Both the position numbers and the translations under genes were made by a program. Shown here piece by piece: positions 53,341 through 64,000 of a stretch of 64,000 nt of DNA. This stretch comes from Euphorbia lathyris. Its lineage: Eukaryota > Streptophyta > Magnoliopsida > Malpighiales > Euphorbiaceae. Each line of letters opens with the position of its first letter. Positions within the stretch are counted from its first letter, which is position 1. The stretch covers positions 59,977,756 to 60,041,755 of the forward strand of contig NC_088911.1 in NCBI RefSeq assembly GCF_963576675.1, in the 5' to 3' direction. The notes under the pieces were generated by a model. It was not told where the DNA came from. It searched no databases and worked only from the letters and a program-made list of their open reading frames with translations.

Positions 53341-53486
53341 ATGAAAACACCAAAAATACCATAAATAAAGGAAATTACTAATTTTAACTAAAAAGTAATA
53401 AAACGATACTGAAATTAAATAGAAACAACGGGAAAACAAACTAAATTAATCCTAAAAACCCTATATAATTGGGAGCTATCAACGTT

Positions 53487-53906
53487 ATTCCATATAAAGA
53501 GGGATAAAACGTAATACCTTAATTGATGATATATCTATAGTTGCAAACAAAGTGCCCACAACTCTTAATCCCGAGTTTCTCGAGCACAAACAAATAAACA
53601 ATTAGAATACAACTGATGAATAGCAATCAAAGAAGCTTGCCTCTAATAAATCAACATAAGATCAAGGATAGAGAAAACGAAGATAGAAATCGGTCGAATG
53701 GAGACGAGAAGAATTTTCCTCCTTCTAATGTGTGTTGGCCGAAATCCTCATGTAAGGGGGTTTATATTTATAGTCTTTTAATTCCAATCCCTAGTTAGAT
53801 TGAATTAAAGCACTAATTAGAGTCCTATTCCAAATACTTCTAATTAGATAATATGAATATTATCTATATATATCTCTAATACAATATAAATAATATCTAT
53901 ATTATT
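53487..53906. other. Unassigned, A+T-rich, LTR-like
   Basis: No coding. The minus strand has a TATAAATATAAACCC stretch near 53760, and the sequence continues after the solo LTR at 54884. It may be an older LTR split by that insertion. Confidence 0.3.
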
Positions 53907-54883
53907 TGTAACCCCCTCACTAGGATCACATGATATCTCACACAACATCAGTTACAGACATGCTTTCAAGTCTCAATCATATAAACTTCAATCTCATATA
54001 AACTTTACATATTATACATAAGAGAAACCGATTACAATTTAGAATATATGTTTACGTCATTATCCTACATAGATGATTTACAAAACAAAAGTACATCATA
54101 ATACTCCAAAATGCCTAGACGAGAATGAATTGACACTGCCGGTATGACTTCCAAATTCGAACAATATCAAGATGAAAACATGTTCCAAAATCACTGAAAA
54201 CAGTACCCTATATTTCTGTTTAGGGCACTTGATACATATCTTTCTTTTAGACAGCCTATAACCACTTTAAACAATACCAAAACTCAACAAACTCAATCAT
54301 AACTCATCCACAACAAATCCTATCATCATACCTAGGTATTTAAGAATCTCAAACTCATATAAAAGATGCTAAAACAGCATACTAACCTTCAATTGGTGTC
54401 TATCACCTAGTATGCTTCCTAACTTTGTTTGGCTTGAAAATGGAAGAAATTGGAAGAGTTTTCTTTAGAGGATGTTAGGGTATGAAAAAGGAAGGTTTGT
54501 TGAAGCTATGGTCGAAATTGTGGCTGAAAATAATAAGGATTGAGTTGTGTACATCTTTTTAAAAGTGAAGAGGCATACTTTGTCTTACTATTGGGTGACA
54601 CCTCATGCTTAGTGAGGTGCTTGCTCACAAACCTCAAATTCAGCCCTCAAAAAGTAGAATTTAATCAATTAAGGACATATTTGTTCATTCATTTAAGTCC
54701 TAACTCAACTAACCAATCGTTACATCTTAACAACACACTAATCACCTACTAATCGCACGGTAATTGCATTATGCATACGAAACTTCTAATGACAATGAGA
54801 TGAATCTAAAATGTATGTATTCAATCATGAAAACATATATTAATGTGGGAAGACTCATATGTTAGGGTTTTAGGGATGTTACA
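53907..54883 (-). repeat. Solo LTR, probably Ty3/gypsy chromovirus (Tekay/Del-like), 977 bp
   Basis: The ends form a perfect inverted repeat TGTAAC (53907) and GTTACA (54878-54883). Read on the minus strand it starts TGTAACATCCCTAAAACCC, typical of Tekay/Del LTRs. The near-duplication TTATT/TTATC flanks it (one mismatch). Leader-like CCAATTTCTTCCATTTTC lies inside. No internal region. Orientation and lineage rest on the end sequence only. Confidence 0.6.
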
Positions 54884-56416
54884 TTATCTATTTGAGATAG
54901 GATAATATTTTCAATTACGGCTATAATCAAATTAAACCAGCCAACTAATTTTATCCTACAATTAATTTAAACATAATTATAATCCAATTATAATTATCTA
55001 AATAAATTAATTAAACAAAAATTAATATACATCTAATGTATATTTCGGCCCCCCTTTCTCTCTCTCCATTCAATAATTACTATTTCGCCCCTTTTGGTTC
55101 CAAGTCTCATGTGTGACCCATTAGGTTCTTATTGCTACTAGTCGTATACATTTGTTGAATTAATTTTCAAAATTACATTCAACCTATTGTATTTGGAAAT
55201 GAGTGCACGGACTGTGAATAGTAGAACCGTAAACATTTCCCCACATCTATAAGAAGACATGTTGATTCCGTCGTTGACCTTTCCACATTAGGTCCATTAT
55301 AATTCGATGCTTCACTAGCTATATCTTTGAACGAATCTTGCAACTATGGATAGTTTCAAGTTACATATAACGAGACGTTCATTTTACTTGTTCAGGTAGA
55401 GTTAACTCTGAATAGATAGATTAAGTGAAATCTCCATTTTGACTCTTAATCTATCACATTGCAAGGATTTAGAGTCAAGTCTTCACAAGCGATCCTAGAT
55501 ATATCTCCAATTTATCAGGAGTGATGAATGCTCAATATAATATTAACTATTCCACAATTACTTTGTGTGATACTGTTTCGTGCCTTTTTCATGTGGATTG
55601 GATAAAATTGCGAGCGTGCCAGTAGCTTTGTTGAAAAACTACAAAAAGAGCTAATAACTAAGATCTAACTTCTAATCAAACGAGAGTGTAAAAAGCTTAA
55701 AGAACATAAAATGCTTAAAGTTCGTAGTGGCACCTAGAAGACTGGTTATGACTATACTAAGATGTTGCAAGAGAAAGAATCTAAAAAGAGAAACTTGAAT
55801 TGAATTGAGATGTTTATATTGAACGAACTGAAAGACTGGAGCTAGAGCTTACAAATTGAAAGTAAGATTCTGATGAACAAACTATGGTTGTAGAATAGCG
55901 AGAGTCCGTAATGTGAGAATTGTTTGAATTCCATTAAGGTTTGATTCGATTTGATTTCATTGTTGTTGAATTGGTTGAGTTGGATCATCTTTCTCTTTAT
56001 TTTTTCTCTTAAATACTGCTTTGTGGTTCTGATAACTGTTGCTCCCACGTTCTTTTTCCACTACCCCACGTTCTTTTCATTTGCTCTCTCTCTGTGCAAC
56101 GGGCTCTGGTTCCTTTTGCGGATTCACCCCACGTCCCTGAACTACCCACATTCTTATCCACGTTTATATCCCACGTTTATGCCAGGTCGTGGAGTAAGCT
56201 GCCGCTGTGAAGAAACTCCAATTCTTCCGTCGTTTGGCCAGCTTGTTATGTTTCTCACGGTTCGCGCTAACTGAGCTCCATCGTTTGTCTCTTTCTCTTG
56301 CTGGCGCTTTCTCTATGTTGATCCTTCTCAGTTAGTCCCAATATAACTGTAGGAGAAACAGATACCCAACGCCTACCCGCACATACCCCATGATCCTTCA
56401 TGTTATGGATCATGTT
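54884..56416. other. Unassigned region with no recognisable gene
   Basis: 54884-55560 may be the other half of the LTR-like sequence at 53487-53906. 55561-56416 is less A+T-rich and contains CCCACGTTC repeated (56043, 56065, 56130 and nearby) and the stretch TGGAGTAAGCTGCCGCTGTG. I see no domain in its short frames. Confidence 0.3.
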
Positions 56417-59400
56417 TGGCCTACAACATAATTCTGGGGCGTCCGTTCCTGTCGGAAACGGAGTCGCTCATCTCAATGAAGCATTTGACATTGCATTTGC
56501 CAACACACCAAGGGCGAGTCATTGTTGAAGGGGATCAACTTATATCTCAACAAGCTTATACATTGTCACTTGAACCGAAGCCAGATGGAGAGGATAAAGT
56601 TGATGAGAAGTTGCCGGCTGAAGCGTTAGGAGAAACAGAACTATTCGCCATCTCAAATGATAAGAACGTACGGATAGCGACAGGACTTCCAGAGGAAACG
56701 AAGAAAGCCATTACCGAGGTGTTGATCCAATGCGAGTCGGCATTCGCCGCTCCGAATGAAGTGCTGAAGGGGATAAGTCCAGATATAGCAACCCATCGTT
56801 TGAATGTGGACAAAGGTGCAACCCCAGTGCGACAGAAAAAGAGAGGACATGCTCTAGAACGGCAGAAGGCGATTGAAAAAGCAGTGGCGGATTTGCTAGA
56901 ATCAGATGCAATTCGAGAAGTCACCTATCCGGAGTGGCTAGCCAATGTGGTGCTAGTCAAAAAGCCAAATGGAACGTACAGAATATGCGTCGACTTCAAA
57001 GATCTGAATAAAGCTTGTCCGAAGGATATGTATCCGCTACCTAACATTGATATATTGGTAGATGGGACTGCGGGATTTGAAGCTTTATCGTTCACCGACG
57101 TGAAATCCAGTTACCACCAGATACCAATGGAGAAGGCGGATGAGATCAAGACGTCGTTCATAACTCATCAGGCGACTTATTGCTTCAAGGTGATGCCCTT
57201 TGGACTGAAAAATGCGGGAGCAACATATCAACGGATGATGAACAAGATATTTTCAGACAAATCAGGCGAGAACTTCTCGATTTATGTAGATGACATGATC
57301 ATTAAAAGCAAGAAGATGCAGGACCACCCGCAGGATATTAAAGAAATCCTGGAAGTACTGATCAAATATGGCCTCAAATTGAACCCAGAGAAATGCACGT
57401 TTGGAGCAAGAGCAGGAAAGTTCCTGGGTTTCATTGTTAGCGGCAAAGGAGTTGAGGCGAATCCTGAGAAGGTTAAAGCAGTGATGGAGATGAAGACACC
57501 GAGGAACATAAGAGAAGTACAGAGACTGAACGGGCGGTTGGTGGCATTAGGGCGATTCATATCATGCTCAGCTAGGAGATGTCTACCTTTCTACAATGCC
57601 ATCAAAAAATCTTAGTCCTTTGAATGGACGCCGGATTGTCAAGAAGCATTTGAGGGGATAAAGCGATTGCTATGCTATCCGCCCTTAATGAGCAGGCCAG
57701 AGGATGGAGAAGATTTATTTCTTTACGTATCCGTCACCAGTATGGCGATATGCACGGTGATGGTGCGAGAAGAAGAGGGCCAACAATATCCAGTGTACTA
57801 TGTGAGCAAAGTCTTGAAAGACGCAGAACTTCGGTATTCAAGGTTAGACAAAATGGCCTTCGCGGTGATAACCACGGTAGCTAGGTTAAAGCCATACTTT
57901 CAGGCGCATACTATCATTGTGAGAACTGGAATTCCAATGCGAAAGGTACTACAGAAACCTGACGCATCCGACCGATTAATGGAGTGGTCAATTCGGTTGG
58001 GAGAGTTCGATATTCGCTACGAAGGAAGACCAGCTCTAAAAAGTCAAGTACTTGCCGATTTCGTGAATGAGTTCACGTGGGATGAAGACGAATGTCCAAA
58101 AGCACAAAAAGAAGAATGGAGTATGTTCACAGATGGGGCATTGTCCACAGATGGAGCTAGACTGGGAGTCGTCATTAAGGGACCGGATGTTATTCTCCTG
58201 TACTATGCGGCAAAGTTAACATTCGAAACTACCAATAATGTCGCGGAGTATGAAGCAATGATATGCGGATTGAAGTTGCTTAATGAACTTACGCCAGAAA
58301 GAGTGGTCATCTACAGCGATTCTAAACTCATGATAAATCAGATCACAAAAAATTATCTGGTGAAACAGGAGGATCTGGTCAAGTACCATCAGGTGGTCGG
58401 CAAACTGACGCAGGAGTTAACAAACAAGGGAGTCGTCTGGGAAATGGTGCATGTTCCGAGAGGCCAGAACACAAAGGCTGACGAGTTGGCAAAAGCAGCG
58501 GCGAGTAGAGAACCATGGAGTCAAAAAGCATGCAATTTGGAAATAAGGTCAGCACCAGCATTCAAAGTCGATCAGATTATGGTCATCGAAGAGCTGGAAG
58601 ATGATGAAGATTGGCGGATGCCCATCCGCCAATATCTGGAACATGGAGATTTGGCGGTTGATAAAAGCTTAGCCAGAAAACTAATTGGGCAGTCAGCGAG
58701 ATACTCAATTCGAGATGGAACTTTATACCGGAAATCATATACATGTCCATGGTTGAAATGTATTAGCCGCAATGAAGGAGACTATGTACTGCGAGAACTC
58801 CATGAAGGAATTTGTGGCGTACATGAAGCATCCGCGGCGTTGGCAAGAAAAGTCAAGTTGATGGGATATTATTGGCCAAAGGTGGTGGAGGATTCCCAGA
58901 AGATGGTAGCGAAATGTCACAGCTGTCAAATCCATGCGAATGAAAAGCATGTTCCCGGAGCCGAACAAGTCACTATAATGACGGTGTGGCCATTCGCAAC
59001 ATGGGGGATCGATATAGTGGGCCCGTTCCCAGAAACGACAAAGAAAAGGAAGTACTTGATAGTCGCAGTCGACCACTTCAGCAAATGGGTAGAAGCGGAG
59101 GCAGTAACCGCTCAAACACCTGAGCGAATGATCGAGTTCTTACGAGAGAACATTATCATGCGGTTTGGAATCCCACAAACGCTTATAACTGATAATGGCA
59201 CCCAGTTCAACTGTGTAAAATTCAAAGCATATTGCGAAAGCATGGGGATCAAAAATCATTTTTCTTCTGTAAATCATCCCCAATCGAATGGTATGACAGA
59301 GGTTACCAACAGGGCCATGATTCAGGGAATCAAGAAGCGGCTAGACGATAAAAAAACATGTTGGGCGGATGAGATACCTCATATGCTATGGGCATACAGA

Positions 59401-59853
59401 ACTTCTGTAAAGGCAGCAACAGGCGAAACACCTTTCTCGCTGGTTTATGGAGCCGAAGCAGTCCTGCCTGTTGAAATCAAGTCGCCTACAGATCGGATAA
59501 TTTATTATTGTGACACCCAAAATCCTATCAACATTAGAGATGCATTGGATTCTGTAGAAGAACGAAGAGAAAAAGCTTACATGCAAATGGCAGTGTACCG
59601 CAATAGAATCAAGAAGTATCATGACAGAAGGGTGCGAAAGGTGATAATCAACGAGAGCGACTTGGTCTTGAAAAAAGCGGATAAAATACAATCTAGAGAA
59701 GGCAAAGGCAAATTAGGCGTCAACTGGCTCGGGCCTTACAGGGTATCCAAGAAGCTGGGACCATCGACTTTTGAAATAGAAGAAATGAGCGGAAAAAAGC
59801 TTCCGCGCACCTGGAATCTAGAGAATCTACGCCTATATAAACAGGCCGAGTAG
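56416..59853 (+). pseudogene. Retand-type pol, second copy, one internal stop
   Basis: It starts within the protease (AYNIILGRPFLSETESL). It keeps RT (TYRICVDFKDLNKACPKD, FSIYVDDMIIKSK), RNase H (MFTDGALSTDGARLG, VVIYSDSKLMINQI) and integrase (HEGICGVHEA ... CHSCQIH, WGIDIVGPFP, ITDNGTQF, TEVTNR). The last block is RKLPRTWNLENLRLYKQAE-like. A single TAG at 57613-57615 interrupts the RT-RNase H linker; the codons that are stops in the first copy are sense here. Without a gag and a 5' LTR it cannot be expressed as an element, although the pol domains are nearly complete. Confidence 0.88.
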
Positions 59854-59891
59854 TTCAGGGAAATGACGAGTACTCTTTTTCCTTTTATGAG

Positions 59892-59932
59892 TTTTTCCCA
59901 CTGGGTTTTCTGATAAAAGGTTTTAATGAGGC
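59892..59932 (+). other. Conserved post-pol motif, second gypsy copy
   Basis: TTTTTCCCACTGGGTTTTCT followed by GATAAAAGGTTTTAATGAGGC, identical to 27158-27198 and located about 40 bp after the pol stop. Confidence 0.85.
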
Positions 59933-60007
59933 TTTGATCCCGCACAGTTTGTATACCCATGTAACAAGAAGTCTTTTTTCTTTATCAATAAAGATATTCA
60001 ATTGTTG

Positions 60008-60115
60008 CATCATTCGCAAAACCTTATGTTTAATCTTAAACACACATAAATGTGTTGCCTATTAAAGAAAGGCGGATGCATGATTACGCATCATTCGCAA
60101 AACCTTATGATTAAC
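60008..60115 (+). repeat. 83-bp repeat region, about 1.3 copies
   Basis: CATCATTCGCAAAACCTTATG occurs on both sides of one ACACATAAATGTGTTGCC-AAAGAAAGGCGGATG unit. It corresponds to the array at 27304-27540 but is not expanded. Confidence 0.8.
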
Positions 60116-60404
60116 CTTATGATTATTTTTGAAAGAAAAATTATAAGGCATAAAATTAAGCGAATAAACGAGTACTCAAAAAATTGCGAAAAGGGTCTGG
60201 CCACCCTAATGAAAACAAAACTAACTACGAAAAATTACAAGTATGAAGTCGGCAAGAGGCAAGGGTCACATACGAAAATAACCGACATTAAAGCGACGAA
60301 GGATAAAACAACAATTGCACATATATGAAAAGCGGCGGCAAGGTCGCTCGGTTGATATATATACTGGCAGTTTGTTACATACAACAGTTCGGATATAAAT
60401 AAAA

Positions 60405-62725
60405 TTATACTACAGTTTCTTCTCCTTCGCCTCTATTGCCCCCTTCGCCTTCAGCGGCTCCTTCATCTTCTCCTGTGGGATGATCTGCTTCAAACGAATC
60501 CCCAACAATCAAATCAATAACTGCATCAGAGCGAGAAACATCTTGTTCAACGTGAGAAACATCTTGTGGTGTCCCTCCTTCTACGTTCTGATTTGGGATC
60601 TCACAGCTAATTGGAGAATCATGAAAACTCTGCCAATCCAGGAGAAGTACCTCAACCATATCAGCATCCTCGGCCTCCAACTTGTCCCATTTCTCAGCTA
60701 AATCCTTTTCAGGAATGGGAACCTTGGGGCGATTAAGTACATGATCTGGATGTCCATGCTCATAAGCCGCATGAATCCGCTCTCCATACCAATAGATGCG
60801 AGCACCATCTTCAGCTGTGATCTCCTCGGCCCTCCTCTTTTGCATCTCCAAGGCTTCCTTGGATGAATTCAGATCATCAATGACTTTCTGAAGCTCATCG
60901 GACTTAGCCTGGAGGGATTTGAGAGCTTCCTCCTTCTCGCTCATAGCCTTCTGACAAGCACCTTCAAGGACCTTTACTTTGCTTTGGACATCATCAAAAA
61001 GCGACTTCTGAGTCGCCAATTCAGTACCAAGGCTTTCCAACTCTCTAGCTCGTTCAGCATCCCTGCAGAGAGCACCCTCCGCGAAATTGATAATCTGCAT
61101 ATAAGACGATACGCCAATAAAAAGAGCGAATAGAGACATGCGTTTGAAGGATATAACATAAGTGGAAAGCAATATACCTCTATAGCTCGCTTCTCAATCC
61201 CCTCCATGGCAGTCGGAAGCGGCACTTGTTCACGCACACGAGAAGCGGAGGGAAGTCGCCCAAGGACATTGCATATGGAAGAAACAATGTCCCTACAGGA
61301 AAAGCTCACGGCTTTACCAAAGGTTCTGGTCCACCATCCGCTGATATCAGGAATCGGCTATGGATACACAAGGAGAAGGGTCAGGATAACAGCGAAAACT
61401 GACAAGAGAAAATAAATAACGCAAGAAGAGCGAATAAATTATGATACCTCATGAAATGGGGGACCGCCCTTGGCTTTGGATGGAGTGGACGTAGATGTAC
61501 CACCGACAGTCAAGGATACGGAGGTATTCTTCTTCCTAGGGCGAGAAGACTCCACATCCACATTACTCTTCCGCTTCCTATTTAAGGGAAGCTCCTCAGA
61601 AACAGAAGCGGGGCCCTGTGAAACGGAAGCAATTGGGGGGGAAGCCGCCTCAACAGAAGGAGTCACCCCCACAGGAGAATTCGCCCCTGCAACAGAAGTT
61701 GTTCCCGCCATCCGCTTCTTCCTTCTCGCCAGGGCTTTCGCTTCCCGATCTGCAGCGAGTTGAGATAAAGGATCACCCCTGCAAAGGGTTAAAAGAAATC
61801 ATCAACTTGGAAATAAGTTAATAGTACCTTGTACAAAAACGCGATAAGGGATATAGACAACACGATCTCCCTCGCGGTAGGCAATCGCTACTCGGCTTCT
61901 TAGCATATGGAATGCCTGATCATATGTCCATACAAAAGGAGGAGTGCTCTTCAAGAACTTTATAATATCGGATTCGTCCTTGCTGGGGTAACCAAAGTTC
62001 AAACTCTTTACATTGGGTCGGCCCCAGCAGCGAAGAAAGTTTGGATTCCCTTCATGGAACTTAATGAAGAAATAGGACTTATCCCACTCGCGGATTTTGT
62101 TCGACTTCTCATCAAAGCCGTAGTAACCGCTCTGTCGGATGAAAGTAAAGTACTCCCCCGAACTCTTGAAATGATGAAGCTTAGAGAAAATCTTGAGCGA
62201 GAGGGGAACCTCCAGACAATCCGCCAAAAATTTATCCAAGGTTAAGTCGGCCCATCCGTTGGGATGCAGTTGTCCGGGTGCGATTCCATAACCACCAAGG
62301 ATGGAAGCAATCTCATCCGCCAGCGGATACGTGAAACCGCAGATAATCTGGGTGACAAAAATGGTGAAATACCCCTTTGGGTAGTCGCCCGGCCCTCTAT
62401 CCTCCCCGGGAATGATGGTTTCCAGACCTTGGAGCCAAGGATACTGCTCCCGCAAGTCATCAATCGTCTCACGGCAAACTAGGCTTCCCAACCTGTCCTT
62501 TTTTGGTAATAAACGGGGAGTTGGGATAGGTGGTGGAATCAACTTCTTAGGGTCAAAACCTAGACCCTCATCAGTTGTATTCGCCAGATGGAGAAAATCG
62601 GCGGGATGGGAATCAGACCAAGGAGAGCTGGTTGAAACTTCATCAACCATCTCATCAACCTCATGAGACACCTCGCGAACGTAATTTTCGTCGAACGGTG
62701 CGAAATCGAGGTCAGGGTTCGACAT
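60405..62725 (-). CDS. Antisense four-exon gene of the second Retand-type element, open, 689 aa
   Basis: Inferred exons are 62725-61828, 61749-61448, 61357-61178 and 61094-60405. All introns are GT-AG (78, 90 and 83 bp). Coding lengths 898+302+180+690 = 2,070 nt give 689 residues with matching phases. The start is MSNPDLDFAPFDENY. Residues about 55-300 carry the 'putative gypsy type transposon' domain (PF04195-like: GYFTIFVTQIICGFTYPLAD, GQLHPNGWADLTLDKFL, FVWTYDQAFHMLRSR). Residues about 300-400 are Lys/Arg- and Ser-rich (RRKKRM, NRKRKSNVDVESSRPRKKN), possibly nuclear-targeting. Exon 3 has WWTRTFGKAVSF. Exon 4 is a long coiled coil (residues about 470-560) with an acidic tail. Such antisense genes are known in Tat/Retand elements; their function is unknown. 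Confidence 0.78.
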
Positions 62726-62970
62726 ATTAACGAAGAAAGACGAGCAGAAATAAGAAAAGGGTCGAACGAGTTACAAGTTGCGGAAATGAACACTTACATG
62801 TGAAAGAGAATACAGAGAAGAACGAACGCTAAAGGGTTGACGCCGGAGAAGAAATGACGGAGAACGAAAGAACCACTTTCGAATTTTGAATATCCAGACG
62901 AAGACGAAGAGTCCCCTATAACATATGAAAAGACCCTAAAGGGCTCTTGCCAAACTAAGGGGGAGGCATG

Positions 62971-63398
62971 TGATGATCCGTGAAACCAAATCGGGCCGAA
63001 TCATAAACACGGGCCCAACCTATACTTAGGCTCATGGTTCAAGATCAAACGGGCTCCGAATAAAGGAAGCGGGTAAAACGAGTAACCGCCCCGAAATCCT
63101 AAACGGAGCATTAAACCTCCCACTCAAAACAAACGAGACCACGTTTGTAGCCACGTAAGGGACGTGGCCTGGAAAGAGTAACCGCCCCCGGCGGTTACCT
63201 AGGAACACTTATAAAAAGGACATAAAAGCAAATGGGGAGGTACGTTCACATCTTTTCCCCACAATACCAGTATCAATTTACCAACCTTCCCATAAAACTG
63301 ACTTGATCGTCGGAGAGTTTTCCCGGAGATCCTGTCTCCGGTTCTGTTTTGCAGGTAACCGCGACGAAGATCATCAAATCGAATCTAGCAAGTTATCA
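62971..63398 (+). repeat. 3' LTR of the second Retand-type element
   Basis: It starts TGATGATCCGTG after the polypurine tract TAAGGGGGAGG and ends AGCAAGTTATCA. TATAAAAAGG lies near 63210. Two AGTAACCGCCC motifs and the GGCGGTTACC inverted copy are kept. About 428 bp; substantially diverged from the LTR at 20974. Confidence 0.88.
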
Positions 63399-63661
63399 AA
63401 TATTGATTACACAAAGTAAATATAAAATTTTGTGATTTACAATAAAATATATCGAATTAAGTACATATATCTCATAACTAAAATAAAGGATATAATGATC
63501 ACTTTAAATTTTATTTAGTTGTTTTATTTTAATTAATATTATCATGTTGAATAAAATTTTTTTTTGATGGGATCATGTTGAATAAATTTTAAATGATAAT
63601 GTAACAGTAAATTATAAGAATTATAGTATCGATATATGCATGTTACATATTTAAACGTAAT
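63399..63661. other. A+T-rich spacer upstream of the tRNA gene
   Basis: No gene. The last 40 bp contain ATCGATATATGCATG and AAACGTAATG, which may serve as the TATA-like and start region used by plant tRNA genes. Confidence 0.4.
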
Positions 63662-63734
63662 GACTCCGTGGCCCAATGGATAAGGCGCTGGTCTACGAAA
63701 CCAGAGATTCTGGGTTCGATCCCCAGCGGAGTCG
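63662..63734 (+). tRNA. tRNA-Arg (anticodon ACG)
   Basis: 73 nt. The acceptor stem GACTCCG/CGGAGTC pairs perfectly with discriminator G. The anticodon loop CTACGAA gives anticodon ACG (Arg, CGU). The T arm CTGGG-TTCGATC-CCCAG is perfect. Internal A box (TGGCCCAATGG) and B box (GGTTCGATCCC) are present. No intron; CCA is not encoded, as usual in eukaryotes. The short frame that overlaps it is a shadow. Confidence 0.96.
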
Positions 63735-63736
63735 AA

Positions 63737-63744
63737 TTTTTTTT
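63737..63744 (+). terminator. RNA polymerase III terminator of tRNA-Arg
   Basis: A run of eight T starts 3 bp after the tRNA 3' end. Confidence 0.85.
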
Positions 63745-64000
63745 CCCACCATTAGCATTGAACGACGCCGTTTGCATATATTTTTCTACCGCTCGCAATT
63801 TCAACCGACGCCGTTTGATTGATGTTCAGTCTAGATTAGAGCTTAGCTGGACAGTCTCCTGGCTTGCAGCTGGTTCCAGAAAGAAATCCCTTGCTGCCGA
63901 GTTAGGGCGTCGGAATAGGAGACACAAGATCGATCGGAATACCGAAAAGAGATTTTAACACTTGTCTCATTCAATACAAAGGTAATCGTTAACATGCCAA
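63745..64000 (+). other. Possible promoter/5' end of a downstream gene
   Basis: GACGCCGTTTG occurs twice (about 63764 and 63809), a motif common in plant core promoters. It is followed by a G+C-richer, UTR-like stretch ending CAATACAAAGGTAATCG, which could be an exon end and splice donor. No protein can be assigned within the window. Confidence 0.3.

Larger units (their letters stand above)
51869..53481 (-). repeat. Solo LTR, Athila-like (1.6 kb), TSD ACGTT
   Basis: The ends are TGATGCTCG... and ...GGGAGCTATCA, flanked by ACGTT at 51864-51868 and 53482-53486. There is no internal region, so it is a solo LTR made by LTR-LTR recombination. The TGAT/ATCA ends, the length and the GAGATCGAACCACAAAGA block resemble the Athila LTR at 5227-6961 (TATCGAATCCACGGGAT). 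The U3 side is at high coordinates, so it is read on the minus strand, with a TATA box TATAAATA at 52959-52952. Confidence 0.85.
56417..63398 (+). mobile_element. Second Retand-type Ty3/gypsy element, 5'-truncated
   Basis: Similarity to the element at 20974-30863 begins abruptly at TGGCCTACAACATAATTCTG (56417), inside the protease. It continues through pol, the post-pol motif, a short tandem-repeat region, the antisense gene and the 3' LTR (62971-63398). The 5' LTR, gag and most of the protease are absent. The LTR is clearly diverged from that of the first element, so the two are separate subfamilies or older relatives, not one duplication. Confidence 0.88.

Noticed and set aside
53026..53439. 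137-codon minus-strand frame in the solo LTR
   Set aside because: It reads through the dyad array and short repeats of U3; no protein features.
63668..63958. 96-codon frame starting MAQWIRRW
   Set aside because: Its first third is the tRNA-Arg gene; tRNA genes often give this kind of spurious frame.

Overview
The window is nuclear DNA of a flowering plant, probably a eudicot. It is A+T-rich and packed with nested transposable elements. I see one complete host protein gene (a four-exon NPH3/BTB gene at 40.8-43.7 kb) and one tRNA gene (tRNA-Arg, 63.66 kb). Almost everything else is LTR retrotransposons, LINEs, a SINE, a Helitron and many terminal-inverted-repeat (TIR) elements. All splice sites and domain boundaries below were read by eye, and no database search was run.

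Layout. 1-6961: the 5' half of an Athila-like Ty3/gypsy element on the minus strand (pol, protease and gag broken by stops, then a tRNA-Asp-type primer site and a 1.7-kb LTR). 8.2-15.7 kb: a graveyard of MITEs and long-TIR Mutator-like elements, several with readable target-site duplications (TSDs). 15.7-34.5 kb: a nested stack. A Tourist-like MITE is split once by a 1.6-kb Helitron and again by a Ty1/copia element (93-bp LTRs, TSD CTTAA). That copia is itself split by a 9.9-kb Tat/Retand-type Ty3/gypsy element. 34.6-40.3 kb: more long-TIR elements, one with a nearly identical tandem duplication built from palindromic repeats. 40.8-43.7 kb: the NPH3 gene. 44.1-51.9 kb: a SINE head, a degenerate L1-type LINE, a fragment of a second LINE and a minus-strand LINE 5' part. 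51.9-55 kb: two solo LTRs. 56.4-63.4 kb: a second, 5'-truncated Retand-type element. 63.66 kb: tRNA-Arg(ACG).

How the parts work together. The Retand-type elements carry a sense gag-pol and, on the opposite strand next to the 3' LTR, a four-exon antisense gene. In the second copy that gene reads open for 689 codons. The first copy's 1,874-codon gag-pol frame is broken only by four stops, all explained by C-to-T or G-to-A changes when compared with the second copy. This is what methylation and deamination of a silenced element would produce.

The most unusual signal is in the Athila-like LTR. Upstream of its TATA box are twelve copies of an 11-bp dyad motif in six pairs, and both members of every pair start exactly 21 bp apart. 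The solo LTR at 51.9 kb has a different dyad motif, four times at 20-21-bp spacing, again upstream of a TATA box. I read both as helically phased protein-binding arrays in retrotransposon promoters. That reading is inference; the spacing is seen directly.
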